Positions 51,447 to 60,870 of a DNA stretch of 64,000 bases are shown in pieces. The stretch comes from Microbacterium capsulatum (GTDB lineage Bacteria; Actinomycetota; Actinomycetes; Actinomycetales; Microbacteriaceae), in NCBI RefSeq assembly GCF_030865425.1, contig NZ_JAVFCB010000001.1:109472-173471 (forward strand), given 5' to 3'. The position numbers and the translations under genes were made by a program. Below the pieces are notes generated by a model that worked only from the letters and a program-made list of their open reading frames with translations, was not told where the DNA came from and did no database searches. Positions within the stretch are counted from its first letter, which is position 1. Each line of letters begins with the position of its first letter.

Positions 51447-52033
51447 TGGCCATCCCTCGCCGGCTCCCCAACGCGATCACGATGGCGCGCATCCCGCTCG
51501 CCGTCGTGTTCTTCGTGCTCCTGCTGCTGGGCGGCCAGAACGGCCTGACGCAGCCCGTGCTGCGCTGGGTCGCTGCCGGCCTGTTCGTGCTCGCGATCTC
51601 GACGGACTGGGTGGACGGCTACCTCGCCCGCAGGTACGACCTGGTGAGCGACTTCGGCAAGCTGTGGGATCCGATCGCCGACAAGCTGCTGACCGGGGCG
51701 GGCTTCATCGGTCTCGCGGTGCTCGGCGAGGTGTGGTGGTGGCTGGTGCTGATCATCCTGGTCCGGGAGTGGGGCATCACCGTGCACCGCCTCGTCGTGG
51801 CCAAGGAGCACATCGTCGCCGCGGCATGGATGGGCAAGATCAAGACGACCGTGCAGGCCGTCGCGCTGTCCTGGGCGCTGCTCCCGCTGCACGTGTGGAT
51901 CGGCCTGTCGGCCTGGACCGTCACCACGGCGGTGCTGATGATCGCGGCGCTGATACTCACGATCGCGAGCGGCATCGACTACGTCGCGGCGCAGGTCTGC
52001 GGGGCGCGGGCGGACCGGAACGCCGGCCGATGA
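51446..52033 (+). CDS. pgsA: CDP-diacylglycerol--glycerol-3-phosphate 3-phosphatidyltransferase
   Basis: A 195-residue membrane enzyme of the CDP-alcohol phosphatidyltransferase family. The motif DG-x2-AR-x8-G-x3-D-x3-D is visible in DWVDGYLARRYDLVSDFGKL followed by WDPIADK. It makes phosphatidylglycerol phosphate, the precursor of phosphatidylglycerol and cardiolipin. It starts in a TGATG overlap with ftsK and ends in an ATGA overlap with cinA, an arrangement widely conserved in actinobacteria. Confidence 0.93.
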   Translation: MAIPRRLPNAITMARIPLAVVFFVLLLLGGQNGLTQPVLRWVAAGLFVLAISTDWVDGYLARRYDLVSDFGKLWDPIADKLLTGAGFIGLAVLGEVWWWLVLIILVREWGITVHRLVVAKEHIVAAAWMGKIKTTVQAVALSWALLPLHVWIGLSAWTVTTAVLMIAALILTIASGIDYVAAQVCGARADRNAGR

Positions 52034-52509
52034 CCGCGGCGGCGGTCCTCGACGTCCTGCGTCGGCGCGGGCAGACCCTCGCCGTCGCGGAGTCGCTCAC
52101 CGGCGGCGCGCTCTCGGCCGCATTCGTCTCCGTCCCCGGCGCCTCGGACGTGCTCACCGGCGCGGTCGTCGCCTACGCGACCCCGATCAAGGCGAGCCTG
52201 CTCGGCGTCGACGCCCAGCTGCTCGCCCGGCGTGGCCCGGTGGATCCCGAGGTCGTCGTGCAGATGGCCCGCGGCGTGCGCACGGCGCTGGCCGTCGACG
52301 GGCGCCCCGCCGACGTCAGCGTCGCCACGACCGGCGTCGCCGGGCCCACGGCGCAGGGCGGGAAGCAGGTCGGCGTCGTGCACATCGGCGTCAGCACGGG
52401 GGAGCGCGAGCTCAGCCGGGAGTTCCTCTTCCCGGGCGATCGCGCCGCGATCCGCGCAGCCGCGGTCGACGCGGCACTCGCGCTGCTCGCGGAGATCCTC
52501 GGCGCGTAG
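52030..52509 (+). CDS. cinA: CinA C-terminal domain protein (nicotinamide-nucleotide amidohydrolase, PncC-like)
   Basis: A 159-residue single-domain CinA. The segments AESLTGGALSAAFVSVPGAS, GAVVAYATPIKASLLGVD and ATTGVAGPTAQGGKQVGVVH are the family core. The stand-alone domain deamidates nicotinamide mononucleotide in other bacteria. It is coupled to pgsA by a four-base overlap. In many actinobacteria clgR follows directly; here a two-component system and an ABC importer intervene. Confidence 0.92.
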   Translation: MTAAAVLDVLRRRGQTLAVAESLTGGALSAAFVSVPGASDVLTGAVVAYATPIKASLLGVDAQLLARRGPVDPEVVVQMARGVRTALAVDGRPADVSVATTGVAGPTAQGGKQVGVVHIGVSTGERELSREFLFPGDRAAIRAAAVDAALALLAEILGA

Positions 52510-52544
52510 CCGACGGACGCGGAGGCGTCGCGCGCGGGCGTGCG

Positions 52545-53225
52545 TCAGCGCTCGTCGGCCACGGCCCGGAAGCCGTTCTCCGGACGTCCGGTCGACCCGT
52601 ACCGCGGGGCGACCTCGGCGTGCCCGATCGCGACGAGGTGCTCCAGGTACCGCCGGGCGCTCACCCGGGACATGCCGAGCGTCTCGGCGACCTCCGCGGC
52701 CGAGACATCGGGATCCGCCGCATCCAGCAGCGCGGTGACCCGCCGCAGGCTCACCGCGGACAGGCCCTTCGGCGCCACGTCGGGGCGCACGGATCCGCCC
52801 AGCATGCTGTCCACCGCCTGCTGATCCAGATCGGCCTCGCGGCCCGGCACCGAGAGCGCGCGGTGCACGTCGTCGAGCCGCTGGGTGAGCAGCGCCCCGG
52901 TGAACGGCTTCACCAGATAGTGCCGGATGCCCAGCAGCCGGGCCCGGCGCACGGTCTCCATGTCCCGTGCGGCGGTCACCGCGATCACCTCGACGTCGTT
53001 GCCGAGCGCGCGCAGTCTCCGCAGCACGTCGAGGCCGTTCAGATCCGGCAGATAGACGTCGAGCAGCACGAGATCCGGGCGCAGCTCGGAGATCGCCCGC
53101 AGCGCCGTCGCTCCGTTGTGCGCCACCGAGACCACGGTGAACCCGGGGTGCGCCTGCACCCGCTCGCGGTTCAGGTCGGCGACGGTCATCTCGTCGTCCA
53201 CGACGACCGCGGTGTACTGCCTCAT
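52545..53225 (-). CDS. Two-component response regulator, CitB/DcuR type
   Basis: A 226-residue regulator. The receiver domain shows VVVDDEMTVADLNRERVQAH, phospho-acceptor Asp at about residue 56 in LVLLDVYLPDLNGLDVLRRL, and conserved YLVKPF. The C-terminal helix-turn-helix includes VSAAEVAETLGMSRVSARRY. This architecture is that of CitB/DcuR/DpiA regulators controlled by citrate- or dicarboxylate-sensing kinases. It starts inside the stop of the kinase gene (ATGA) and is convergent with cinA. Confidence 0.92.
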   Translation of the reverse strand: MRQYTAVVVDDEMTVADLNRERVQAHPGFTVVSVAHNGATALRAISELRPDLVLLDVYLPDLNGLDVLRRLRALGNDVEVIAVTAARDMETVRRARLLGIRHYLVKPFTGALLTQRLDDVHRALSVPGREADLDQQAVDSMLGGSVRPDVAPKGLSAVSLRRVTALLDAADPDVSAAEVAETLGMSRVSARRYLEHLVAIGHAEVAPRYGSTGRPENGFRAVADER

Positions 53226-54835
53226 CGCCGTCCGTCCTGGGTGCGAGGGACCGGGGCCGGCCGGGGAAGGTCCACCACGAAGCGCGCGCCGCCCCACTCC
53301 GAGGCCGACGCGGAGGCCATGCCGCCGAGCCGCCGGGCGACCCGCTTCACGATCGTCAGCCCCATGCCGCGCCGGGCCTTGCCCGGGGTGGGCGCCTTGT
53401 CCGACACGTCGGGCTCGAAGATGGCGGCGCGCTTGTCGACCGGCACGCCGGGGCCGTCGTCGTCCACGCGCACCACGATCCGGCCCGCCGTCAGATCGTC
53501 GCGGATCGACAGCAGGATCCGCCCGCCGTGAGCGCCGAGCGCCTCGAGCGCGTTGTCGAGCAGCGTGCCGACGATCGTGAGCAGATCGTCGCGCAGCCCG
53601 TCCGTGATCCCGCTCAGCTGCGACGCCGGATCCACGACCAGGTCGACGCCCTGCTCGCTCGCCCGCGCGGTCTTCGCCATGATGAGCGCCTCGAGCTCGA
53701 TGTCGCCGACCGCCTGGTGCACCGGATCCGCGCCGAGCGCGACCCCGCCGCCGGCCCGTTCGATGAAGGCGACGGCGGCGTCCACGCGCCCGGTCTCGAG
53801 CAGCCCGCCGATCACCTGCAGCGTGTTCGCGAACTCGTGCGAGTGCGCGCGCAGATCCTCGGCCATGCTCTGCGCGCCCTGCAGGTCGCGCAGGGTCTCC
53901 TCGAGCTCGGTGCGGTCGCGGATCATCGCGATCCGCCCGACGTCCTGCCCGTCCACGCGCACCGCCGCGCCGTGCACCACGAGCACCCGTTCGCCGGAGA
54001 GCACGGGCGTCTCCGCGGTCTCGCCGGAGAGCAGGAATCCGGCGAGCTCGTCGTCGAGGACCTCGGTCGCCCGACGCCCGATCACGTCGTCCGGCTCGAC
54101 GTCCAGCAGCCGCGCCGCAGCGTCGTTCACGACCACGAGCCGCTCGCCCGCGTCGACCGCGATGATGCCCTCGCGGATCCCGTGCAGCATCGCCTCGCGG
54201 GTGTCCAGCATCGCGCGGATCTCGTCCGGCTCGAGGCCGTAGATGCGGCGGCGGATGATCCGGCCGATCCAGGCGGATCCCGCCACGCCGACCACCGCGG
54301 CCACGCTCAGCGCGATCCCCAGCGTCGGCAGTCCGCCGATGAAGTCGGCCTGCAGCCTGTCCTCCAGGATCCCGACGGAGACCACGCCGATCACCGTGTG
54401 CGAGCGATCGAAGATCGGCACCTTCACGCGCCAGGTCAGCCCCAGTGTGCCCGGTTCGGTGCCGACGTAGACGGATCCGCTGAGCGCGACGGACGGGTCC
54501 GTGGAGACCTTCTGCCCGATCCGGTCCGGGTTCGGGTGCGACAGCCGGATGCCCTGCTCGTCGGTGACGACGACGTACGTCACGTTCGACGCCTTGCGCA
54601 CGGTCTCCGCGATCGGCTGGATGGTCGCGGACGGATCGGCCGACCCGAAGGCGTCGATCACCGAGGGCAGGGTCGCCACCGACTGCGCGACCGCGATCAT
54701 GCGGTCCTGGTAGGCGTCGCGCACCGCACGCTCCTCGAGGAAGCCGACGACCACGCCCGTGCCGAGCACCACGGTCAGCACGATCGCGACCTGCAGCACC
54801 AGCAGCTGCATGCTCAGCGACATCGACCGACCCAC
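53222..54835 (-). CDS. Sensor histidine kinase, CitA/DcuS type
   Basis: A 537-residue membrane kinase. Two transmembrane helices (about 10-32 and 165-188) bracket an extracytoplasmic sensor domain of the CitA/DcuS (sCache) type with AVAQSVATLPSVIDAF and VVTDEQGIRLSHPNPDRIGQ. A PAS domain (about 200-300), the phospho-acceptor His in LRAHSHEFANTLQVIGGLLE, and an ATPase domain with LLDNALEALG and DDGPGVP follow. It likely senses an external small carboxylate or related compound. The GTG at 54835 is chosen; an ATG at 54823 is an equal alternative. It is divergent from the ABC importer, a probable target. Confidence 0.9.
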   Translation of the reverse strand: MGRSMSLSMQLLVLQVAIVLTVVLGTGVVVGFLEERAVRDAYQDRMIAVAQSVATLPSVIDAFGSADPSATIQPIAETVRKASNVTYVVVTDEQGIRLSHPNPDRIGQKVSTDPSVALSGSVYVGTEPGTLGLTWRVKVPIFDRSHTVIGVVSVGILEDRLQADFIGGLPTLGIALSVAAVVGVAGSAWIGRIIRRRIYGLEPDEIRAMLDTREAMLHGIREGIIAVDAGERLVVVNDAAARLLDVEPDDVIGRRATEVLDDELAGFLLSGETAETPVLSGERVLVVHGAAVRVDGQDVGRIAMIRDRTELEETLRDLQGAQSMAEDLRAHSHEFANTLQVIGGLLETGRVDAAVAFIERAGGGVALGADPVHQAVGDIELEALIMAKTARASEQGVDLVVDPASQLSGITDGLRDDLLTIVGTLLDNALEALGAHGGRILLSIRDDLTAGRIVVRVDDDGPGVPVDKRAAIFEPDVSDKAPTPGKARRGMGLTIVKRVARRLGGMASASASEWGGARFVVDLPRPAPVPRTQDGRR

Positions 54836-55069
54836 CAGGACAGTGTGCCGTACTCCGCGGGACGGCAGGGCGAGACCGCGACCGAAACGACCGAAAGGTG
54901 CGCAACGTCCGAAACGCACGCAAAGACCGATACGACGCTTATGACCGCATGCCCGATCTGCACGCTCCCGTTCCCTAGCGTCATGCCCTGTCAACCCCCG
55001 GCACCCGCCGGACTCTCAACGACGAGGAGCGCGACCGCCGACGGCGGAGCGCGTGAGGAAGGACCCGAA

Positions 55070-55912
55070 ATGACATCGGTGACGAACAGGAACGGGACGC
55101 CCCCTGCGATCCGGATCCAGAACGTGACCAAGCGCTTCCGCACCCCGGCGGGCGGCACGTACACGGCGCTGCAGGACATCGACCTCACCGTCGAGCCCGG
55201 CGAGTTCTGCGCGGTCGTCGGCCCCACCGGCTGCGGCAAGTCCACCACGCTCACCCTGATCACGGGGCAGGAGCGCGCGAGCGAGGGCATCGTCGAAGTG
55301 CACGGCCGTCCGGTCGACGGGATCACCCCGGACTGCGGCTTCATGTTCCAGAGCGACGCGATCCTGCCGTGGCAGTCGGTGCTCGACAACGTCTCCGCCG
55401 GCCCGCGCTATCGCGGCGTCGCCAAGGCGGAGGCGCACGAGCGGGCGCGCGACTGGATCCGCCGGGTCGGCCTCGCCGGGTTCGAGGAGAACTTCCCGCA
55501 CCAGCTCTCCGGCGGCATGCGCAAGCGCGTCGCGCTGGCGCAGAACCTCATCAACGAGCCGCGGATCCTGCTCATGGACGAGCCGTTCAGTGCGCTCGAC
55601 GTGCAGACCCGCGCGAAGATGAGCGCCGAGCTGCTGGGCCTGTGGGAGCAGACCCGACCCGCGGTCGTTTTCGTCACGCACGATCTGGAGGAGGCGATCG
55701 CTCTCGCCGACAAGGTCGTGGTTCTCACCGCCGGGCCGGCCGGCCGGGTGAAGGCGACGTTCCCGATCGACCTGCCGCGGCCGCGGCCCGTGCAGGAGAT
55801 CCGGTTCGACCCGAGGTTCGTCGAGATCTACCACTCCATCTGGGAGGCCCTGCGCGAAGAGGTCGACATCGCCTACGCGCAGACCCAGCGCACGGCGGAG
55901 GTGGCCGCATGA
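55070..55912 (+). CDS. ABC transporter ATPase, NitT/TauT family
   Basis: A 280-residue ATPase. Walker A is GPTGCGKST, the Q-loop region FMFQSDAILPWQSVLDNV is characteristic of SsuB/TauB/NrtD-type subunits, the signature is LSGGMRKRVALAQNL and Walker B is ILLMDEPFSALD. The start at 55070 has a GAGGAAGGA ribosome binding site about six bases upstream. It is divergent from the two-component system and the first of three co-transcribed importer genes, overlapping the permease gene by four bases. Confidence 0.92.
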   Translation: MTSVTNRNGTPPAIRIQNVTKRFRTPAGGTYTALQDIDLTVEPGEFCAVVGPTGCGKSTTLTLITGQERASEGIVEVHGRPVDGITPDCGFMFQSDAILPWQSVLDNVSAGPRYRGVAKAEAHERARDWIRRVGLAGFEENFPHQLSGGMRKRVALAQNLINEPRILLMDEPFSALDVQTRAKMSAELLGLWEQTRPAVVFVTHDLEEAIALADKVVVLTAGPAGRVKATFPIDLPRPRPVQEIRFDPRFVEIYHSIWEALREEVDIAYAQTQRTAEVAA

Positions 55913-56787
55913 GCGCCGCGCCCGCCACCCTCGCCGCCCCTGCCCGGGTCGCCGCCACGGCGACGACGGCCATCCCGCTGCGCCGACGCCTCGGATCCTC
56001 CCGCTGGGTGGTCCTGGGCACGCAGCTCGCGATCGTCGTCGTCCTCCTCGCCGCGTGGGAGGGCATGGTCGACGCGAAGGTCCTGGATCCGCTGCTGTAC
56101 GGCCAGCCGTCCAAGGTCGTCGAACAGCTCTGGTACTGGATCAGCCAGGGCACGCCGAACGGCTCGCTCGGCGAGCAGATCGGCATCACCCTGCTCGAGG
56201 CGCTCATCGGCTTCGTGATCGGCACCGTCCTCGGCATCGTGTTCGGCGTCGGCCTCGGCCGGGTCGCCTTCCTCGCCCGGGTGTTCGGCCCGTTCATCAA
56301 GGTCGTCAACGCGATCCCGCGCATCGTCCTCGGCGCCTCGTTCATCGTGATGTTCGGACTCGGCCTGCTCTCCAAGGTGATGCTCGTCATCGTCCTGGTG
56401 TTCTTCGGCGTCTTCTTCAACGCGTTCCAGGGGACGCGCGAGGTGGACAAGAACTTCATCGCGAACGCGCAGATCCTCGGGGCGAGTCCCTGGCAGGTCA
56501 CCACCAGGGTCGTCATCCCGTCGGCGTTCTCCTGGATCATCGCGAGCCTGCACGTCGCCTTCGGCTTCGCGCTCATCGGCGCGATCGTCGGCGAGTTCCT
56601 GGGCTCCCAGGCGGGGCTCGGAAACCTCATCCGGCAGGCGCAGGGGACCCTGAACCAGAACGCCATCTGGGCCGCGATGCTCATCATGGCCGTCATCGCC
56701 CTGCTCGCCGAGTGGCTCATCACCCGGCTCGAGCACCGCCTGCTCCGCTGGCGCCCGCCGCAGCAGTCCGCCGGCGCCGAAGCCTGA
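55909..56787 (+). CDS. ABC transporter permease, NitT/TauT family
   Basis: A 292-residue permease with an Ala-rich cytoplasmic N-terminus and about six helices. The region FGVGLGRVAFLARVFGPFIK, NAIPRIVLGASFIVMFG and the coupling loop ANAQILGASPWQVTTRVVIP match SsuC/TauC-like permeases. Its ATG overlaps the ATPase stop. It forms the channel of the three-gene importer. Confidence 0.92.
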   Translation: MSAAPATLAAPARVAATATTAIPLRRRLGSSRWVVLGTQLAIVVVLLAAWEGMVDAKVLDPLLYGQPSKVVEQLWYWISQGTPNGSLGEQIGITLLEALIGFVIGTVLGIVFGVGLGRVAFLARVFGPFIKVVNAIPRIVLGASFIVMFGLGLLSKVMLVIVLVFFGVFFNAFQGTREVDKNFIANAQILGASPWQVTTRVVIPSAFSWIIASLHVAFGFALIGAIVGEFLGSQAGLGNLIRQAQGTLNQNAIWAAMLIMAVIALLAEWLITRLEHRLLRWRPPQQSAGAEA

Positions 56788-56819
56788 CCCCGTCCCACCC
56801 GAAACACCAAGGAGAACAC

Positions 56820-57872
56820 ATGAAGACCAGCAGGATCGCGGTCGCGGGCATCGTCGCCCTCGCCCTCGGCGCCTCCCTCGCCGGCTGCGCGAACAACGTC
56901 GCGGGCGGCACCGAGAAGGTGCACAACGCCGGCGACGCCAAGGGCGCGAGCGTGAGCATCATGGTCGGCGGCCTGAACAAGCAGATCTATCTGCCGTTCA
57001 TGCTCGCCGAGAAGCTCGGCTACTACCAGGAGTCCGGACTCAACGTCCAGGTCAACGACGAGCCCTCCGGGGCGAGCGCGAAGAGCAGCCTCGCCGCGGG
57101 ACAGGTCGACGGCGCCGGCGGCTTCTACCAGAACGCCATCGATCTGCAGGCCAAGGGCAAGGACGCCGTCGCCGTGATCAGCATGCTGCAGGCCTCCGGC
57201 GAGGCCGAGGTCTGCCGCGCGGATCTGAAGGGCCGGATCACCGGGGCCGAGGACTTCGCCGGCCGCAACCTCGGCATCACCGATCCCGGTTCCGCGACCG
57301 ACTTCATGACCCAGTACCTCACCACCCACGCGGGCGTGGACCCCGCGAGCACGCACCGCATCGGCGTGCAGGCGGGCACGACGTTCATCGCGGCGCTGGA
57401 CCAGAAGAACATCGACTGCGGCATGACCACCGAGCCGACGGTGTCCAATGTCGTCTCCAGCGGCAAGGCGTTCATCCTCTACGACGGCCGGACCGTCGAG
57501 GGGACGAAGGCGATGTTCGGCGGCAGCTACCCGACGACGAGCCTGTACATGATGCGCGACTACGTGGACAAGAACAAGGACACCGTGCAGAAGCTCGTGA
57601 ACGCGTACGTGAAGACGCTCAAGTGGATCGACGCGCACTCGGCGGCCGAGATCACCGCGAAGCTGCCAGAGGACTACTACAAGGCGGTCGGCAAGGACGC
57701 GTACATCAAGGCGCTGGACGAGTCGAAGGGGATGTTCAACCCGACGGGCCTGATGCCGGAGGGCGGGCCGGAGCAGGTCTTCCAGGTGCTGCAGACCAAC
57801 CCGGACATCGCCGGGAAGAAGGTCGCGCTCGAGCGGACGTTCACGAACGAGTTCGTGAAGAACGCGAAGTAG
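56820..57872 (+). CDS. ABC transporter substrate-binding lipoprotein, NMT1/SsuA-like
   Basis: A 350-residue exported lipoprotein; the signal peptide ends at the lipobox SLAGC (Cys about residue 23). The core IMVGGLNKQIYLPFMLAEKL, GYYQESGLNVQV and AAGQVDGAGGFY matches NMT1/SsuA-type binding proteins for sulfonates, nitrate, pyrimidine or thiamine precursors, or aromatic acids. The ligand cannot be assigned. A ribosome binding site AAGGAG lies eight bases before the ATG. The citrate/dicarboxylate-type sensor opposite hints at a carboxylate or aromatic acid, but that is inference. Confidence 0.9.
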   Translation: MKTSRIAVAGIVALALGASLAGCANNVAGGTEKVHNAGDAKGASVSIMVGGLNKQIYLPFMLAEKLGYYQESGLNVQVNDEPSGASAKSSLAAGQVDGAGGFYQNAIDLQAKGKDAVAVISMLQASGEAEVCRADLKGRITGAEDFAGRNLGITDPGSATDFMTQYLTTHAGVDPASTHRIGVQAGTTFIAALDQKNIDCGMTTEPTVSNVVSSGKAFILYDGRTVEGTKAMFGGSYPTTSLYMMRDYVDKNKDTVQKLVNAYVKTLKWIDAHSAAEITAKLPEDYYKAVGKDAYIKALDESKGMFNPTGLMPEGGPEQVFQVLQTNPDIAGKKVALERTFTNEFVKNAK

Positions 57873-57997
57873 CAGAGGTGCGGCCACGGGCGGGGATCGG
57901 CGGCAGCCGGTCCCCGCTCACGTGCGCGGGAATAGAGTGTTCCCGACCGAAGTTGAGTCGTGTGTGCTCACATTCAATGCACAGCACGAAATACTAG

Positions 57998-58025
57998 AGT
58001 CTGACCCGATGGGTCGAGTTAGACT
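57998..58025. promoter_or_regulatory. Stem-loop in the clgR leader or promoter
   Basis: AGTCT-GACCC-GAT-GGGTC-GAGTT-AGACT forms a two-part inverted repeat just after a TAGAGT -10-like box (57995-58000) and 52 bases before clgR. It may be an operator or leader structure. Confidence 0.4.
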
Positions 58026-58076
58026 GACCATCCGATCCGGCGTCCCGCCGGTTCGATGGGGGGAGAGGAGGTCCCG

Positions 58077-58385
58077 ATGATTCTCGTACGGCAGGAGATC
58101 GGCGACGTGCTGCGGGACTTCCGTCTGCAGAAGGGCCGCACGCTCCGTCAGGTCGCAGGCAAGGCTTCCGTCGCGCTCGGGTACCTCAGCGAGGTCGAGC
58201 GCGGTCAGAAGGAGGCGTCCAGCGAGATCCTCGCCTCGGTCGCCGAGGCGCTCGACGTCCCCATCTCCACGATCATGCGCGAGGTCGGCGACCGGATCGC
58301 GGTGCTCGAGGGGCTGCAGGTCATCCCGGACGTCGTTCCGGACGAGCTGGTGGCGTCCGTCGAGTCCGAGCTCTCCCTGCGCTGA
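58077..58385 (+). CDS. clgR: Transcriptional regulator ClgR
   Basis: A 102-residue XRE-family regulator. RDFRLQKGRTLRQVAGKASV and ALGYLSEVERGQKEASSEIL form the helix-turn-helix typical of ClgR, which activates clp protease and other genes in actinobacteria and is itself a Clp substrate. The C-terminus, ESELSLR, could serve as a degradation signal, although it lacks the two-alanine end of Streptomyces ClgR. It lies directly before DUF3046 and recA, the usual position. The ATG at 58077 has GAGAGGAGG upstream. Confidence 0.93.
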   Translation: MILVRQEIGDVLRDFRLQKGRTLRQVAGKASVALGYLSEVERGQKEASSEILASVAEALDVPISTIMREVGDRIAVLEGLQVIPDVVPDELVASVESELSLR

Positions 58386-58389
58386 CCGG

Positions 58390-58614
58390 ATGCGGCGAAG
58401 CGAGTTCCTCCGCGCTGTCGACGCGGAGTTCGGGCCGCGCGGTGCTGCCCTCGTGGCGGACCTGGTGATGTCCGCGGTCGGGAACCGCACGGCCGCGCAG
58501 GCGATGGAGGACGGCGTTCCTCCGCGCGACGTGTGGCTGGCGCTGTGCGCCGAGATGGACGTGCCGGACGCGCGCCGTCATGGCGCGGGGCGGCGGGAGC
58601 CGAAGCGCGCCTGA
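58390..58614 (+). CDS. DUF3046 protein
   Basis: A 74-residue protein starting four bases after clgR. MRRSEFLRAVDAEFGPRGAA and PRDVWLALCAEMDVP are the DUF3046 blocks; the basic tail (RRHGAGRREPKRA) is an extension. In actinobacteria this gene almost always precedes recA. The function is unknown. Confidence 0.9.
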   Translation: MRRSEFLRAVDAEFGPRGAALVADLVMSAVGNRTAAQAMEDGVPPRDVWLALCAEMDVPDARRHGAGRREPKRA

Positions 58615-58658
58615 GCCGCGCGGTGTTCGAGGCGCATCCCGATCCGCACGGCGTGTCG

Positions 58659-58674
58659 TCGAAGACATGTTCGA
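58659..58674. promoter_or_regulatory. LexA/SOS box upstream of recA
   Basis: TCGAAGACATGTTCGA is close to the actinobacterial LexA consensus TCGAAC--N4--GTTCGA, differing at one position of the left half. It lies 199 bases before the recA start. Confidence 0.8.
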
Positions 58675-58872
58675 TGAGCGGGTATCGTCCTGCACAGATG
58701 GTTTCGTGATCGGATCGTCCCCGCTTTCCGGGATCCCCACTGCAATGTCGGTGGCCCCTCCTAGCGTGTTCGACATGACCACGAGGTCATTCGCCTTGTC
58801 GGAGAGCTCGCCCCAGCCGGAGCAGCCGCGACAGCCTACAGGCGGCAGTTCACGAGCACGAAGGAGCACGTC

Positions 58873-59922
58873 ATGCCCTCACCCGCAGACCGCGAGAAGT
58901 CCCTCGAGACCGCCCTCGCCCAGATCGACAAGCAGTTCGGAAAGGGCTCGGTCATGCGGCTGGGCAGTGACGAGCGCGCTCCCGTCGCCGTGATCCCCAC
59001 CGGATCCATCGCCCTGGACGTCGCGCTCGGCGTCGGCGGGCTGCCGCGCGGCCGCATCGTCGAGATCTACGGCCCGGAGTCCTCGGGCAAGACCACGCTC
59101 ACGCTGCACGCGATCGCGAACGCGCAGCGCGCCGGCGGCATCGCGGCGTTCATCGATGCGGAGCACGCCCTCGACCCCGACTACGCCGCCAAGCTCGGCG
59201 TCGACATCGACGCGCTGCTCGTCTCCCAGCCCGACACCGGTGAGCAGGCCCTCGAGATCGCCGACATGCTCGTGCGCTCGGGCGCCATCGACCTCATCGT
59301 CATCGACTCCGTCGCGGCTCTGGTGCCGCGCGCGGAGATCGAGGGCGAGATGGGCGACTCGCATGTCGGCCTGCAGGCCCGTCTGATGTCGCAGGCGCTG
59401 CGCAAGCTCACCGGCGGTCTGAACCAGACCAACACCACGATGATCTTCATCAACCAGCTGCGCGAGAAGATCGGCGTGTTCTTCGGCTCGCCCGAGACCA
59501 CCGCCGGCGGCAAGGCGCTGAAGTTCTACGCCTCGGTCCGCCTCGACATCCGCCGCATCGAGACGCTCAAGGACGGTGCGGACGCCGTCGGCAACCGCAC
59601 CCGCGTCAAGGTCGTGAAGAACAAGATGGCCCCGCCGTTCAAGCAGGCCGAGTTCGACATCCTCTATGGCGTGGGCATCTCCCGCGAGGGCAGCCTGATC
59701 GACTTCGGTGTCGACCACGGCATCGTGAAGAAGTCGGGCGCGTGGTACACCTACGACGGCGACCAGCTCGGCCAGGGCAAGGAGAACGCCCGCAACTTCC
59801 TGATCAAGAACCCCGACGTCGCCGGAACGATCGAGACGCAGATCAAGCAGAAGCTCGGCATCGGCGGCGCGGCGGCCCCGGCTGCGGCTACGGACGAGCT
59901 GGCCCAGAAGCGCCCGGCCTGA
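58873..59922 (+). CDS. recA: Recombinase RecA
   Basis: A 349-residue DNA-strand-exchange ATPase. Walker [10 protein letters not shown] is at about 67-75, Walker [11 protein letters not shown] follows, and [20 protein letters not shown] is part of the L2 region. It drives homologous recombination and triggers LexA cleavage in the SOS response. A strong AAGGAG site precedes the ATG, and a LexA box lies upstream. recX starts two bases after its stop codon. Confidence 0.97.
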   Translation: MPSPADREKSLETALAQIDKQFGKGSVMRLGSDERAPVAVIPTGSIALDVALGVGGLPRGRIVEIYGPESSGKTTLTLHAIANAQRAGGIAAFIDAEHALDPDYAAKLGVDIDALLVSQPDTGEQALEIADMLVRSGAIDLIVIDSVAALVPRAEIEGEMGDSHVGLQARLMSQALRKLTGGLNQTNTTMIFINQLREKIGVFFGSPETTAGGKALKFYASVRLDIRRIETLKDGADAVGNRTRVKVVKNKMAPPFKQAEFDILYGVGISREGSLIDFGVDHGIVKKSGAWYTYDGDQLGQGKENARNFLIKNPDVAGTIETQIKQKLGIGGAAAPAAATDELAQKRPA

Positions 59923-59924
59923 TC

Positions 59925-60806
59925 ATGACCGGTGACAACGGGAGCGAGGCGCCGTCCGAGCGCCTCGCTCCCGTCATCCCGCTCTTCGGGGCACGGGGCG
60001 CGTCGAACGACGGCGGACGGTCCCGCGCCTCCGCGGCCCGGACGACGCCCCCGGCGGATCCGTCGCCGCCGTCCGCCGAGGCGGAGTGGCACTCGACCTG
60101 GGCGGAGGAGTCGGCCGCCGCACGGCGCGGGCCCGGCCCGCGGCATCCCGCGGCCGCCGCCCTGCCGTCGGACGAGCGCCGCATGCCGGCAGGATCGTCC
60201 CCTGAACACGGCAGCGATGCCGGGGAGGGGCGAGGCGATCGGTCCTCGTCCGTGAGGCTGCGCGCCCTCGGGCGGCACAGCGCCCCCGAACCCGCCGACG
60301 CGGATCTGCTCGGCGACGCGCGGGAGGCTCTGGTCCGCAAGCTCCGCACGAAGCAGCTCACCTGCCGCGAGGCGCGGGATGTGCTCCGCGAGCTCGGTGT
60401 TCCCGCGGAGGACCGGGACGCGGTGATCGACGAGTTCGAGCAGCGCGGTTATCTCGACGACACGGCACTCGCGGAGCACCTCGTCACGTCGGGCGCGCAG
60501 CGCAAGGGGCAGGGCCGCGTCGCGATCTCCCGCACGCTGGCGCAGCGCGGGATCCCCGCGGAGATCGCCGACGAGGCGCTCTCCGCGCTCGAGGACGACG
60601 ACGCCGAGCGGGCGCTCGACTACGCCCGCTCCAAGATCTCGGGTCTGCGCCGCTACGACGAGGACACCGCGATCCGCCGGCTCGTCGGACAGCTGTCCCG
60701 GCGCGGCTACGGCGGCGGCGTCGCGATGAACGCCGCCCGCACGGCCTGGCGTGAGACGCAGTTCGGCGCCGGGCGGGGGAAGGTCCGGTTCGAGAAGTCG
60801 GACTGA
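59925..60806 (+). CDS. recX: Regulatory protein RecX
   Basis: A 293-residue RecX with an unusually long N-terminus. The three-helix repeats begin near residue 130 ([20 protein letters not shown]) and include [20 protein letters not shown] and [20 protein letters not shown]. RecX binds RecA filaments and inhibits them. Residues 1-120 are Pro/Ser/Arg/Ala-rich and predicted disordered, which is longer than in most homologues (about 150-200 residues). It begins at an ATG two bases after the recA stop, so co-transcription is certain in practice. Confidence 0.9.
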   Translation: MTGDNGSEAPSERLAPVIPLFGARGASNDGGRSRASAARTTPPADPSPPSAEAEWHSTWAEESAAARRGPGPRHPAAAALPSDERRMPAGSSPEHGSDAGEGRGDRSSSVRLRALGRHSAPEPADADLLGDAREALVRKLRTKQLTCREARDVLRELGVPAEDRDAVIDEFEQRGYLDDTALAEHLVTSGAQRKGQGRVAISRTLAQRGIPAEIADEALSALEDDDAERALDYARSKISGLRRYDEDTAIRRLVGQLSRRGYGGGVAMNAARTAWRETQFGAGRGKVRFEKSD

Positions 60807-60870
60807 GGGATTTTCCCCGGGCCGTCCGGGGGGCGTTCCACGGCGCGCCGAAAGTAGAATGGCTGGCATC

